Shown here in pieces: positions 34,600 to 48,421 of a stretch of DNA of 64,000 nucleotides (the first letter of the stretch is position 1; each line of letters begins with the position of its first letter). The notes below the pieces were generated by a model, which was given only the letters and a program-made list of their open reading frames with translations, made no database searches and was not told where the DNA came from. Both the position numbers and the translations under genes were made by a program. This DNA comes from Entelurus aequoreus (taxonomy: Eukaryota; Chordata; Actinopteri; Syngnathiformes; Syngnathidae), in the NCBI RefSeq assembly GCF_033978785.1, contig NC_084757.1:15717400-15781399 (forward strand), written 5' to 3'.

Positions 34600-37500
34600 A
34601 CACTGAACCACAGCAACCCAGTGCGGGCAGCACTCGTGCAGCGCCAGGTGATGACACTACCACCACCACAGAGACTGGTTTTCCTAATACTAGAGTATAT
34701 GTCAAAAATGAACCGCAGCACTCGTGTAGCCCAAAATGATGACACTATTACCACCACCAAGGGAGCGGAATTCCCCAATGCCACAGTACATGTCATAAGT
34801 CATGTGCGGGCAGCACTCGTGCAGCGCCAGGCAACGACATCACCACCACCAAGGGAGTGGATTTATTTTAATGTCACAATACATGTCATAAGTCATGTTT
34901 GCCCTCCGTGAACCGCAGTTCCCCAGTGCCGGCAGCACTCGTGCAGCGTCAGGTGAAGACACCACCACCACCACCAGGGGAGGGGATTTTGTTAATGTCA
35001 CAGTGTGACATTTGGATAAGTCATGTTTACCCTCTGTGAACCGCAGTTCCCCAGTGCCGGCAGCACTCGTGCAGCGTCAGGCACAGAGACTGATTTTCCT
35101 AATGTCAGAGTATATGTCAAAAATTAACCGCAGCTCCCCCAGTGCGGGCAGCACTCGTGCAGCCCAAGATGATGACACTATTACCCCCACCAAGGGAGCG
35201 GAATTCCCCAATGTCAAAGTACATGTCATAAGTCATGTGCGGGCAGCACTCGTGCAGCGCCAGGCAACGACATCACCACCACCAAGGGAGTGGATTTATT
35301 TTAATGTCACAATACATGTCATAAGTCATGTTTGCCCTCCGTGAACCGCAGTTCCCCAGTGCCGGCAGCACTCGTGCAGCGCCAGGCGATGACACCACCA
35401 CCACCCCCACCACCACAGAGGCTGATTTTCCTAATGTCAGAGTATATGTCAAAAATGAACCACAGCTTCCCCAGTGCAGGCAGCACTCATGCAGCCCAAG
35501 ATGATGACACTACTACCACCACCAAGGGAGCGGAACTCCCCAATGTCACAGTACATGTCATAAGTCATGTGCGGGCAGCACTCGTGCAGCGCCAGGCAAC
35601 GACATCACCACCACCAAGGGAGTGGATTTATTTTAATGTCACAATACATGTCATAAGTCATGTTTGCCCTCCGTGAACCGCAGTTCCCCAGTGCCGGCAG
35701 CACTCGTGCAGCGTCAGGTGAAGACACCACCACCAGGGGAGGGGATTTTGTTAATGTCACAGTGTGACATTTGGATAAGTCATGTTTGCCCTCCGTGAAC
35801 CGCAGTTCCCCAGTGCCGGCAGCACTCGTGCAGCGCCAGGCGATGACACCACCACCACCACCACCACCACAGAGGCTGATTTTCCTAATGTCAGAGTATA
35901 TGTCAAAAATGAACCACAGCTTTCCCAGTGCAGGCAGCACTCATGCAGCCCAAGATGATGACACTACTACCACCACCAAGGGAGCGGAATTCCCTAATGT
36001 CACAGTACATGTCATAAGTCATGTGCGGGCAGCACTCGTGCAGCGCCAGGCAACGACATTACCACCAAGGGAGTGGATTTCTTTTAATGTCACAAGGTGA
36101 CATTTGTATAAGTCAAGTTTACCCTTTGTGAACCGCATTTCCCCAGTGCCGGCAGCACTCGTGCAGCGCCAGGCGATGACACTACCACCACCACCACAGA
36201 GACTAATTTTCCTAATGTCAGAGTATATGTTAAAAATGAACCGCAGCACTCGTGCACCCCAAGATGATGACACTATTACCACCACCAAGGGAGCGGAATT
36301 ATTTTAATGTCACAATACATGTCATAAGTCATGTGCAGGCAGCACTCGTGCAGCGCCAGGCAACGACATCACCACCCCCAAGGGAGTGGATTTATTTTAA
36401 TGTCACAATACATGTCATAAGTCATGTTTGCCCTCCGTGAACCGCAGTTCCCCAGTGCCGGCAGCACTCGTGCAGCGCCAGGCAACAACATTACCACCCC
36501 CAAGGGAGTGGATTTATTTTAATGTCACAATACATGTCATAAGTCATGTTTGCCCTCCGTGATCCGCAGTTCCCCAGTGCCGGCAGCACTCGTGCAGCGC
36601 CAGGCGATGACACCACCACCACAGAGGCTGATTTTCCTAATGTCAGAGTATATGTCAAAAATGAACCGCAGCTTCCCCAGTGCAGGCAGCACTCGTGCAG
36701 CCCAAGATGATGACACTATTACCACCACCAAGGGAGCGGAATTCCCTAATGTCACAGGACATGTCACAAGTCATGTGCGGACAGCACTCGTGCAGCGCCA
36801 GGCAACGACATTACCACCACCAAGAGAGTGGATTTATTTTAATGTCACAATACATGTCATAAGTCATGTTTGCCCTCCGTGAACCGCAGTTCCCCAGTGT
36901 GGGCAGCACTCGTGCAGCGCCAGGCGATGACACTACCACCACCACAGAGACTGATTTTCCTAATGTCAGAGTATATGTCAAAAATGAACCGCAGCACTCG
37001 TGCAGCCCAAGATGATGACACTATTACCACCACCAAGGGAGCGGAATTCCCTAATGTCACAGGACATGTCATAAGTCATGTGCCGGCAGCACTCGTGCAG
37101 CGCCAGGCGATGACACCACCACCACCAGGGGAGGGGATTTATTTTAATGTCACAATACATGTCATAAGTCAAGTTTGCCCTCCGTGAACCGCAGTTCCCC
37201 AGTGCCGGCAGCACTCGTGCAGCGCCAGACTATGACACTACCACCACCACCACAGAGACTGATTTTCCTAATGTCAGAGTATATGTCAAAAATGAACCGC
37301 AGCTCCCCCATTGCGGGCAGCACTCGTGCAGCCCAAGATGATGACACTACTACCACCACCAAGGGAGCGGAATTCCCTAATGTCACAGTACATGTCATAA
37401 GTCATGTGCGGGCAGCACTCGTGCAGCGCCAGGCAACGACATTACCACCACCAAGGGAGTGGATTTATTTGAATGTCACAATACATGTCATAAGTCATGT

Positions 37501-38800
37501 TTGCCCTCCGTGAACCGCAGTTCCCCAGTGCCGGCAGCACTCGTACAGTGTGAGGCGATGACACCAACACCATTTGTATAAGTCATGTTTACCCTTTGTG
37601 AACCGCAGTTCCCCAGTGCATGCAGCACTCGTGCAGCGATGACACAACCACCACTAAGGGAGCGGATTTTCTTAATGTCACAGTATACGTTAGAAATGAT
37701 CTTTCCCCTCAATGAACGACAGCACTCATGCAGCGCCAGGCGATGACACTACATCCCCCATAGGGGCAGATTATGTGTTAAAAATGTATGTTTCCCCTTA
37801 ATGAACCGCAGCTCCCCCAGTGCGGGCAGCACTCGTGCAGCGCCAGGCAACAACATTACCACCACCAAGGGAGTGGATTTATTTTAATGTCACAATACAT
37901 GTCACAAGTCATGTTGACCCTCCGTTAACCGCAGCCCCCCAGTGAGGGCAGCACTCGTGCAGCGCCAGGCAATTACACTACCACCACGGAGACTGATTTT
38001 CCTAATGTCAGAATATATGTCAAAAATGTATGTTTTCCCTCAATGAACCGCAGCTCCCCCCAGTGCGGGCAGCACTCGTGCAGCGCAATGTAATGACACC
38101 ACCAAGGGAGCGGATTTAACTTATCCATCCATCCATTTTCTACCGCTTGTCCCTTTTGGGGTCGCGGGGGGTGCTGGAGCCTATCTCAGCTGCATGTCAC
38201 AGTAAAAGTTGGAAATTATCTTTCCACTCAATGAACCACAGCTCCCCCACTTCCAGCAGAACTCGTACAGATGATGACGCTAACACCACCAAGGAAGCAG
38301 ATTTTACTAATGTCACAGTGTACGTTGGAAATGATCATGGCCTTTAATGAACCGCAGCACTCATGCAGCATCAAGCCGATGACGCTATCACCCACCGAAG
38401 AAGCAGATTTTCCTAATGTCACAGTATAAGTTAGGAATGATCTTTCCACTCAATTACCACAGCTCCCCCAATTCCGGCAGCACTCATGCAGTGACAGATG
38501 TCGACGCTACCACCACCGAGTGAGAGAATTTTCCCAACGTCACATTACAGTACATGACAATATCTTTGTTTCCCTTCAATGAACCACAATCCCCCCCAGT
38601 GCCGGCAGCACTCATGCAGCACCAGGTAATGATGCTACAACCTCCTCTGGAGCGGATTTTCCCAACGCCCAAATCATCTCTCCATGGAAATTGTATATGC
38701 CTTAAAACCCAATAAACAAATGTTTTTAAAAAATGAAGAAATAAATTATCTTTCTCATCAAGGAACCATAGCTCCCCCATTGCAGGCAGCACTCATACAG
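34600..38800. repeat. Complex minisatellite with ~105-bp monomers and ~320-bp higher-order unit
   Basis: Every monomer carries GGCAGCACTCGTGCAGC followed by a GATGACACNACCACCACC block and TAATGTCACAGTA-CATGTC. Three monomer types (ending AGAGACTGATTTTCC, AAGGGAGCGGAATTCC, AAGGGAGTGGATTTATT) follow each other in order. The triplet recurs about every 320 bp (for example 35332, 36550, 36870). Monomers degrade to the right after about 37550. Confidence 0.95.
38120..38196 (-). mobile_element. SINE/L2-like 3' tail inserted in the minisatellite
   Basis: ATCCATCCATCCATTTTCTACC then GCTTGTCCCTTTTGGGGTCG and GGAGCCTATCTCAGCTG is the reverse complement of the tail of the SINE at 6109-6490. Confidence 0.85.
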
Positions 38801-38829
38801 ATCCAGACCTTATTGGCAAGACACAGTTG

Positions 38830-39766
38830 TCTTGCTACCTTACTTGTATATTTTGGCTCTGTGTTGACATTTTCAGTGGAGAGTAAATCTATATAAGCTG
38901 TACACAGACTACTCTAAATTATGCCCACGTTTGCTTTTTTTCTGCTTGGTCTCTGTCCTATTTGGCCTCGGTTCAGGTGGACTGTATAACTGTGAAAAGT
39001 GAGAACTAATTCCTGTATTCGCATCTTTTCTTTACCCTGATCCTCACCGAAATCTACTTCGGGGTAATACGTTACAGTAAAAGTGCAGAGCTGGATTCTC
39101 TCTTGCTTTTATCACGTGAAATTCATTGGCTGCATAAAAGTGATGTAGTCCAGAATGGAGACGGACTTGCTATTTGAGTGATGGAAGCATTCCATTAGAT
39201 CTTCTTCTTCACCTTCACGTGGAAGTCTTCCTGTTATCTCATGTGCCATCCATCCATCCAACCATCCAACCATTAAAACACTTCAAAGACCAGAGTGTTC
39301 TCTTTATATAGCTCCACTGTTATATTCTACCTCCTTTCGTCCTCAAATGAAAGACACATTGCGGACAGTACCAGGAAACGACGTTCGAAATCATAAACGT
39401 CAAACATTTTCCACAAAAACTCACCTAAAAAGATGATTGACATTTTTTAGGAGCGATCCCACAAGAGGGATATTTTCTGACTTTTGACTTGGAAACAAAG
39501 CGTTTACATTACAACCGTATGCTGTTTTGTCTCATAGGGAATAAAGTGAAGGATCTTTTTGTTTTGTTTTAAGTCTTTTTTTTTTCTTTTTTTTTTTACA
39601 TTTTACAATTTTTAAGTGTAAAAATAAGTAGAACCCTCTGCTAAGTATATCACAGAAGCGAAGAGGACGTAATAATCCTATTTTTACAACATTCCTGAAT
39701 GATGTACAAGTGTAAAAAGAAGATAAGCGCCTATAGAGCACTCAGTCTTAACTTTAATCATGAAGG
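38830..39766. other. Stretch without recognised gene or repeat
   Basis: Mixed-composition sequence with a short CATCCAACC repeat near 39250 and a T-rich run near 39575. Nothing coding seen. Confidence 0.4.
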
Positions 39767-39774
39767 ATTTATGT

Positions 39775-40779
39775 CAGTGGTGTCCAAAGTGCGGCCCGGG
39801 GGCCATTTGCGGCCCGCAGGTCATTTTTTAACGGGCCCACGGCACATTTTAAAAATACGATTGGAAAATGGTATAAAAGAGCAAACAGGTGAAATGTGAC
39901 AAGAAAATGTTGCAATGTTTACTCTAATGACACAAAGCTGCCATGTAGGCTGTTTCTTTCTTTAAAAAATAATAATGAATCAAAATCAATGTCATTATGA
40001 ATTATTGACCTATTCAAGGCTCCAATTACGCCACATTAAATATTCCACTTTGAGATATTTTTTGGGGAAAATGTTGCATATTTTGTGTTTGCCATAGAAA
40101 GAACTGAGCTGTTTTTTTTAAAAGAAGGGCCTCAAAAGAACAAACAAAAAACATAAATAACAATAAAATGTATAATTGGCGGATAGATCTGAAATTGAGA
40201 TTATTGAGATTATTGTTTTAAAAGTAAACAGTAAAAAAAAAATTATAATTTATTTTTTAACACTTTAATAAGTAGGACCCTTTTGGATCCCCAATAATGT
40301 TAGTGTGATTTGTTTTTAAGTGTCATTGCTCAAAAAATAATAATGAATTAAAAGCAATGGTGTTATGAGTTATTGACCTTTTTAATGCTCCAATTATTAT
40401 GTAATGTCAAATATTCCACTTAAAAATGTTATTGGGTGAAAATATTGCATATTTTGTGTTTTTTCCATAAAAAACTGGGTTTTCTTCGACAAAAAGAGCA
40501 TACAACTTAAATCTTTAAAAACGTTATATTGACAGATAGACCTAATGTTTATCTAGAGATTTAAAACTTGAATAATAATACTGAATAATGGCACATTTTT
40601 AATATTTTTTTGACCAAAACCCTTTGGGGTCCCCGGGATCAAGCTTGAGTGGAGGCCTAAATGTATATTTTTTATACATATATTGTATTGGTTTTCTAAA
40701 TAAAAAATATCAAAATGGCCCCTGCTTGCTTTGATTTTTCAGTGTGGAGCCCTCAGTGGAAAAAGTTTGGACACCCCTG
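39775..40779 (+). mobile_element. 1005-bp hAT-type element, diverged
   Basis: CAGTGGTGTCCAAAGTGCGG at the left and TTTGGACACCCCTG at the right, with near-identical 8-bp flanks ATTTATGT/ATTCATGT (39767-39774, 40780-40787). Diverged relative of the 963-bp elements. Confidence 0.88.
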
Positions 40780-41299
40780 ATTCATGTCATTCAACAATAA
40801 TATTGTAATGGTCACGCTCCATCTTTATAATTGCCATACAAGCGTAATAAGAAGTAGACCACTTGAGATGGGATTTATGTTTGTTTTTTTTTAATTAAAA
40901 AAATATTTTTTTTTATTGTTAATCAGTCCAACAAAATAATACACAATAACACGCTTCCTATCCGTTCCACTATTATACACAGCACAAGAGCCAAGCTTGC
41001 GGTTTTTAACAATGTTTTCATGTCCATAGAATTTTCTCACACTTTTCTCTCCAGCAGGACGTGACTTTTCAGCCACACCCGTATCCTCTTCTCCTCCTGC
41101 GCTCGGCCGCTTACTGTTAAAGACAACAGATGATTAGATTAACACGTACCACCTGTGAAATCTAATCACCCGCCAGCTATGTCTCGCCGTCAGCACATGC
41201 CCAGCCCCTGTCCGATGGTGCTCGTCCTCAGCACCATAGACAGAGGCGGTGACCTTTGCTCCTGCAAGCGCTTTGGCCACACCTCCCTCCACAAATACC

Positions 41300-41545
41300 A
41301 TAATAATGCAACTCCAATTCCAAACAACATTCAGAGTAGCAATCAACAGAGCAATTGAGAAGACACACAAACATGACACAAAACAATCCAAAAGTCAAAC
41401 AAAAATGAATAATATCAACAACAGTATCAATATTAATAAGAATTCCAACATAGTAGTGATTTAAAAATCCCTCATTGACATTATCATTGTAGCCATTTAT
41501 GAAAAATAAAATAAAAACATTAAAAAATGAACAATTGTGTGATTT
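41300..41545 (-). mobile_element. Fragment of the 19461-20265 MITE core
   Basis: GCAACTCCAATTCCAAAC, CAATCAACAGAGCAATTGAG and CAGTATCAATATTAATAAG correspond in reverse to the interior of the element at 19461-20265. Confidence 0.65.
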
Positions 41546-42099
41546 ATGGCTCTTTGATGGGAACCAGATCTTTTTGAACAGCCTTTCAAAAGACTGGCTC
41601 GTTTTGATTAGTTTTTCTTTTTTTAACTTCTTTTTTTTAATCAGGGGAGATCACTAGTATCAGTTATACGCTGAGGTTTGGGTCACAATAATTCAAGTTA
41701 CACAAATGTTGCTCATGGAGGAAATGATACTGAAATGTTGGCCAAAATGTGATTTTTGTTGTTTTAATAGTAAACATTCCACGAGGCGGTGCCATATTGT
41801 CAAGCTCTGGCAGTGACGTCCCATGTTGGAATTTTCCCTCACTCAAAACATGTGGAACATTTTAACAATAAAGAGAAAACAAACAACACATGAGTCAGAA
41901 TTATATGCATTAATGGATTTAAAAAGTAAAAATAAAACCACAATAAAAATGTCAGTACAAAATTGTACTACCCTACCTGGTGTGTGTGCACTTGAACTAC
42001 TACCCTTTAGAATAATAAACAAGAAAAGGGAATCTGGATGAAAAAATAAATTAATATAAATATAAAGAATATATACATTTTTTACAAGCGGTAGAAAAT

Positions 42100-42100
<1 letters not shown>
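41546..42100. other. Stretch without recognised gene
   Basis: A-rich sequence. The frame at 41823-42041 is low complexity and matches nothing I know. Confidence 0.35.

Positions 42101-42174
<74 letters not shown>
42101..42174. repeat. (AT)n microsatellite
   Basis: Alternating TA, first of a series of (AT)n and (GT)n tracts reaching 43813. Confidence 0.96.
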
Positions 42175-42474
<300 letters not shown>

Positions 42475-43060
42475 GGAGCATCACAATACCCCCGAACAGG
42501 TGAGACTGGGCAGAGGGCCAGCCATCACAGTGAAAGCATGCACCAGGAGGCCAAACTACGCCACTCTTTAGGTGTGGTCATTGAAGGCAAGTACATCCCT
42601 AATTTTATCCTCAATCAGGCTGAGGTGTGGCCACCTGCCCCAAGGCAGCTGTGGCAGGTTGGCAATCACTGTGTTGGAGTTAAATGGCACCTCGGTGTTT
42701 GACTCATTGTGTGGCTGGCTCCCTGCTGGGAAAGGTCTGCTTCCATCGGGCGGTAAGTGTGTTGCTCCACTGAAATATAGTTTGTAAATTAGTCTGCTAA
42801 ATGTGTAAGATGTTTGATTCATTGAATGCTGGGATTTATTTAACTTTGCACTGATCAGTTTCTTTGCTATATGTTCCAGGCAATTTAGGAGACATGATCC
42901 AGACTTGGAAAAAGTGACAATTTGTTTGTTTCAAGGGAAGCCCCAATCGGGAAGAACTTTAAGTTATCCTTTATTCAGAAAAACTGACTGAATAAAACAA
43001 CGCTGCGGCGTTTGAACTTTAAACAGAACTGTCTCTGGGAGGTTGGTTTGTGACCGCACA
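42475..43060. other. Sequence between microsatellites, possible repeat fragment
   Basis: TGGAGCATCACAATA at the left and CGCACATCACAATA at the right both abut (AT)n tracts. The interior looks non-repetitive here (CACCTGCCCCAAGGCAGCTG). No coding support. Confidence 0.35.
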
Positions 43061-43151
43061 TCACAATATATATATATATATATATATTGTCTGTGTATGT
43101 ATATATATTGTCTGTGTATGTATATGTATGTACATATATTTGTTATATGTA

Positions 43152-43219
<68 letters not shown>

Positions 43220-43428
43220 CTGTGTATGTATATGTATGTACATATATTTGTTATATGTATGTGTGTGTGTATGTATATGTATGTACATATATTTGTTATA
43301 TGTGTGTGTGTGTATATATATATATATAAAAAGCTATATATGTGTTTATATAATGTTATATATGTGTGTGTATATATATATGTATGTATATATATATATG
43401 TATAATGTTATTTATATGTATAAAATTG
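43061..43428. repeat. Compound (AT)n/(GTAT)n/(GT)n microsatellite cluster
   Basis: The block TTGTCTGTGTATGTATATG with GTACATATATTTGTTATATG occurs three times (about 43106-43150, 43217-43260, 43270-43303), separated by (AT)n and (GT)n runs. Confidence 0.93.
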
Positions 43429-43623
43429 TTAAGTTAAAGTGCCAATGATTGTCACACACACACTAGGTGTGGCGAAATTAATCTCTGCATTTGACCCATC
43501 ACCCTTGATCCCCCCCTGGGAGGTGAGGGGAGCAGTGAGCAGCAGCGGTGGCCGCGCCCGGGGAATCATTTTGGTGATTTAACCCCCAATTCCAACCCTT
43601 AATGCTGAGTGCCAAGCAGGGAG

Positions 43624-43624
<1 letters not shown>
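43429..43624 (-). mobile_element. tRNA-derived SINE, reverse, lacking its tRNA head
   Basis: AAGTGCCAATGATTGTCACAC, GGGAGGTGAGGGGAGCAGTG and CCAATTCCAACCCTTAATGC correspond in reverse to the body of the SINE at 10358-10645. It ends at GCAGGGAG, before the promoter head. Confidence 0.82.
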
Positions 43625-43678
<54 letters not shown>

Positions 43679-43768
43679 GAGTCAGCTTCCAAGGAAACAG
43701 ATATATTTTTATATTTATTTTTTTATTCCTATTTATTCTTAAATTTTCTCATATATTAATATGCACAA

Positions 43769-43813
<45 letters not shown>
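43625..43813. repeat. (AT)n microsatellites
   Basis: Two alternating-TA tracts (about 43624-43674 and 43770-43814) around a short AT-rich spacer. Confidence 0.9.
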
Positions 43814-43814
<1 letters not shown>

Positions 43815-43816
<2 letters not shown>

Positions 43817-44640
43817 TATTTTATTTATTTTATTCCGGGTGGCATAAATGTCATCTCCCAACTGGAAAATGGCTCTAATCGTTCACTTAAAGGAAGCATT
43901 CACAAAGAAACGATTTATTTCTGAACACCACATCCCTGCAATATGAATCATAATACAGCAAAATATGAAGTCATGACTACTAATCTAACTTAACTATGAA
44001 GAAAATAAGTTCTGAGGTTTAAAAAGGCAAGACATAGTTCAGACAGAGATACTATTTCATGTTTTTTATAGGTTTAAATATATACTATGCACCTTTTATG
44101 ACAATCAAGACTTAAATCTTGAATCTCTTAAATCTCAATCTTCACCATCAAAAGTCCGTATAAAAACTTTCGATTTTAAATCTCCTGACAAGACGTCTTC
44201 TGACATGTTCTGTAACATGTCTGCCCAGCAGCTGCGGCTCCCCTGATCACAAAATACCCCCCCCCCCCCCCCTTTTTTTTTTTTTGGTTGAGGTCCACGT
44301 ATTGCAGGCTCTCTATTCTGGGCTTATTGGCTCCATGCTCGCTGGCAGTCGGCCCTCACGGGATTTGCAGCAGCGGGACAAAAAGGAAGAACAATGAAGT
44401 GAAGTAAAAAGGACGCTGGCATCAGACGTTTCATCTCCAGTTGTAATTTATGAAGCAGCTCCTGTTGGAGGCTGCAGACTGAAGACACGTGGGCAGGAAA
44501 TGACTCTGCAAATGTATACTTCTAGGAATAACTTCTCTTACGGACATAAATTATGACTCTCCTGTCTCAAGTCCACCATGCGGACAAATATTCTCCTAGC
44601 TCCTGGTTTTTATGTAATTATTCTTACTCTTTTGTCTTAG
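43815..44640. other. Intergenic stretch, partly repeat-free
   Basis: Contains a C run then a T run at about 44257-44285. 44290-44540 is a non-repetitive, balanced-GC segment (GAAGCAGCTCCTGTTGGAGG) with no open frame. A candidate for conservation testing only. Confidence 0.35.
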
Positions 44641-44665
44641 AAACTCCAAGCAAGATCCCATTTCT

Positions 44666-47180
44666 GACACCATTTGTCAGCGGACGCAGAAGAGTACACC
44701 TGCCCAGGTGTCAAATTCCTTGTTATCCTTGTACTTAATCGTAGTCTTGGTACTTGTAAAAACAGCCCATTTACCACACTACCAAAGACACATACCTGGT
44801 GCATCCTATTTCTGACACCATTTGTCACAGGACCCAGAAGAGTACACCTGCCCAGGTCTCAAATTCCTTGTTATCCTCGTACTTAATCATAGTGTTGGTA
44901 CTTGTAAAAACAGCACATTTACCACACTACCAAAGACACATACCTGGTGCATCCTATTTCTGACACCATTTGTCACAGGACCCAGAAGAGTACACCTGCC
45001 CAAGTCTCCAATTCTTTGTTATCCTCGTACTTAATCGTAGTCTTGGTACTTGTCAAAACAGCACATTTACCACACTACCAAAGACACATAATTGGTGCAT
45101 CCTACTTCTGACACCATTTGTCACCGGACCCAGAAGAGTACACCTGCCAAGGTCTCAAATTCCTTGTTATCCTCGTACTTAATCGTAGTCTTGATACTTG
45201 TAAAAACAGCACATTTACCACACTACCAAAGACACATGCTTGGTGCATCCGACTTCTGACACCATTTGTCACCGGACCCAGAAGAGTGCACCTGCCCAGG
45301 TCTCAAATTCCTTGTTATCCTTGTACTTGGTCGTAGTCTTGGTACTTGTAAAAACAGCACATTACCACACTACCAAAGACACATACTTGGTGTATCCTAC
45401 TTCTGACACCATTTGTCACCGGACCCAGAAGGGTACACCTGCCCTGATCTCAAATTCCTTGTTATCCTCGTACTTAATCGTAGTGTTGGTACTTGTAAAA
45501 ACTGCACATTTACCACACTAGCAAAGACATATACTTGGTGCATCCTACTTCTGACACCATTTTTCACCAGACCCAGAAGAGTACACATGCCCAAGTCTCA
45601 AAGTCTTTGTTATCCTCGTACTTAATCGTAGTCTTGGTACTTTTAAAAACTGCACATTTACCACACTAGCAAAGACACATGCTTGGTGCATCCGACTTCT
45701 GACACCATTTGTCACCGGACCCAGAAGAGTACACCTGCCCAGGTCTCAAATTCCTTGTTATCCTCGTACTTAATCGTAGTCTTGGTACTTGTAAAAACAG
45801 CACATTTACCACACTACCAAAGACACATGCTTGGTGTATCCTACTTCTGAAACCATTTGTCACCGGACCCAGAAGAGTACACCTGCCCAGGTCTCAAATT
45901 CCTTGTTATCCTTGTACTTAATCGTAGTCTTGGTACTTGTAAAAACAGCACATTTACCACACTACCAAAGACACATACTTGGTGTATCCTACTTCTGACA
46001 CCATTTGTCACCGGACCCAGAAGGGTACACCTGCCCTGATCTCAAATTCCTTGTTATCCTCGTACTTAATCGTAGTGTTGATACTTGTAAAAACAGCACA
46101 TTTACCACACTACCAAAGACACATACTTGGTGCATCCTACTTCTGACACCATTTGTCACCGGACCCAGAAGAGTACACCTGCCCAGGTCTCAAATTACTT
46201 GTTATCCTCGTACTTAATCGTAGTCTTGGTACTTGTAAAAACAGCACATTTACCACACTACCAAAGACACATGCTTGGTGTATCCTACTTCTGAAAACAT
46301 TTGTCACCGGACCCAGAAGAGTACACCTGCCCAGGTCTCAAATTCCTTGTTATCCTTGTACTTAATCGTAGTCTTGGTACTTGTAAAAACAGCACATTTA
46401 CCACACTACCAAAGACACATACTTGGTGTATCCTACTTCTGACACCATTTGTCACCGGACCCAGAAGGGTACACCTGCCCTGATCTCAAATTCCTTGTTA
46501 TCCTCGTACTTAATCGTAGTGTTGATACTTGTAAAAACAGCACATTTACCACACTACCAAAGACACATACTTGGTGCATCCTACTTCTGACACCATTTGT
46601 CACCGGACCCAGAAGAGTACACCTGCCCAGGTCTCAAATTACTTGTTATCCTCGTGCTTAATCGTAGTCTTGGTACTTGTAAAAACAGCACATTTACCAC
46701 ACTACCAAAAACACATGCTTGGTGTATCCTACTTCTGACACTATTTGTCACCGGACCCAGAAGGGTACACCTGCCCTGATCTCAAATTCCTTGTTATCCT
46801 CGTACTTAATCGTAGTGTTGATACTTGTAAAAATGGCACATTTACCACACTAGCAAAGACACATACTTGGTGCATCGTACTTCTGACACCATTTTTATCA
46901 CCGAACCCAGAAGAGTACACCTGCCCAGGTCTCAAATTCCTTGTTATCCTTGTACTTAATCATAGTCTTGGTACTTTTAAAAACGGCATGTTTACCACAC
47001 TACCAGACACAAAATTGGTGCATCCTACTTCTGACACCATTTGTCACCGGACCCAGAAGAGTACACCTGCCCAGGTCTCAAATTCCTTGTTATCCTTGTA
47101 CTTAATCGTAGTCTTGGTACTTGTAAAAACGGCATGTTTACCACACTCCCAAAGACACATACTTGGTGCATTTTTGACAT
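44666..47180. repeat. 148-bp satellite array, about 17 copies
   Basis: CTGACACCATTTGTCACCGG recurs every 148 bp (unit frames at 44674, 44822, 44970, 45118, then 45709 to 46745, and 47041). Each unit includes GAGTACACCTGCCCAGGTCTC and ACTTGTAAAAACAGCACATT. A three-unit block (444 bp) is repeated: 45709-46152 and 46153-46596 are nearly the same. Confidence 0.97.
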
Positions 47181-47458
47181 AATAATATGTAAAAAAGTTC
47201 AATTTATTTTTAAGAATTGGCCTCCTCTGGAATAGACACCATGCCTAAATGAATGACTGAGTGCATTGTCCACACCTAGATTTACCATATAGGTGCTTGT
47301 TTTGTTTTAATTCGGCAAGTGGCACACTAACTTTTAAAATGCTTTACTTTCCTTCCTAAAAGAAACAAATCTGTAAGTAATAGAACAAAAATCACACATT
47401 AGCGTCGTCTTATGGCTCTACAGCAAGTGCAAAAACACCTCAAACATACTTTGTACGC

Positions 47459-48421
47459 CAGGGGTGTCCAAAGTGTGGCCCGGGGGCCATTTGCGGCCCG
47501 CAGCTAATTGTTTACCGGCCCGCCACACATTCTGCAAAAATTGCAAAATTGATAATATTGCAAAAATAAAAAAAAACATTTAAAAAAAGTGGAATGAGGT
47601 GAAATCTAACGAGAAAAAGTTGCAATGTTGACACAAAGCTGCCATGCAGGCTGTTTTTTTTCTTTTGTCTTTGTTTATTTTTCTTTTTTTTGCCATTGCT
47701 AAAAAAAAAAAAAAAGACTAAAAATCTATGTTATAATGAATTATTACTTAAAAAATATCACTTTAAAATGTTTTATGTGGAACAAATATTGCATATATTG
47801 TGTGGTTGCCATAAAAAAACATCAAAGTTTTATTTGACAAAAGAGCATAATACAAACAAAATAATAGTTCAAACGTAAAATCGACAGATATATCTGAAGT
47901 TGATCTCGTAATTTAAGTGTTAAAAGTAGAAAAAAACTAATAAAAATGTATCACTTTATGAGTGGGGGACCTTTTGGATCCCAAATATATTTAGTAGGAT
48001 TTTATTTAACATTTCACTGTGATTACTCAAAAATATTAAATAATTAAAATCAATGGTGTCCTGCATTATTGATCTTTTTGGGCTCTAATTACTAAATACT
48101 GCATATTTCGGTTTTACTATAAAAAACAAAGTTGTCTTTGACAGAAAAGGCATAAAACTTTTTTTTTTTTTAAACTTTATATCAACCTGAAGTTGATATA
48201 GAGACTTACTGTAAGCGTTAAATAAAAAATAATAATAATTTGACTAATTTTTTACATTTTAATGACTGAGACCCTTTATGGTCCCCGGGAGCCCTAAAGG
48301 TTAAAAAAAAAAAAATCCATATATTTTGTTAAGGTTTGAAAATGAAAAATATCAAAATGGCCCCTGCATGCTTAAATTTTTCCGTGTACGGCCCTCAGTG
48401 GAAAAAGTTTGGACACCCCTG
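47459..48421 (+). mobile_element. 963-bp hAT-type element
   Basis: Starts CAGGGGTGTCCAAAGTG and ends TTTGGACACCCCTG. Same length as, and apparently very close to, the reversed copy at 29041-30003. Flanking octamers do not match well. Confidence 0.9.

Noticed and set aside
34350..37513. Many overlapping 100-160-codon frames on both strands (PSVNRSSPVPAALVQRQ-type)
   Set aside because: They follow the minisatellite units exactly and exist on both strands; no splice or start context.
44674..47235. Repeated 60-70-codon frames (SPDPEEYTCPGLKFLVILVL)
   Set aside because: One per 148-bp satellite unit; frame is lost at each unit because 148 is not a multiple of 3.
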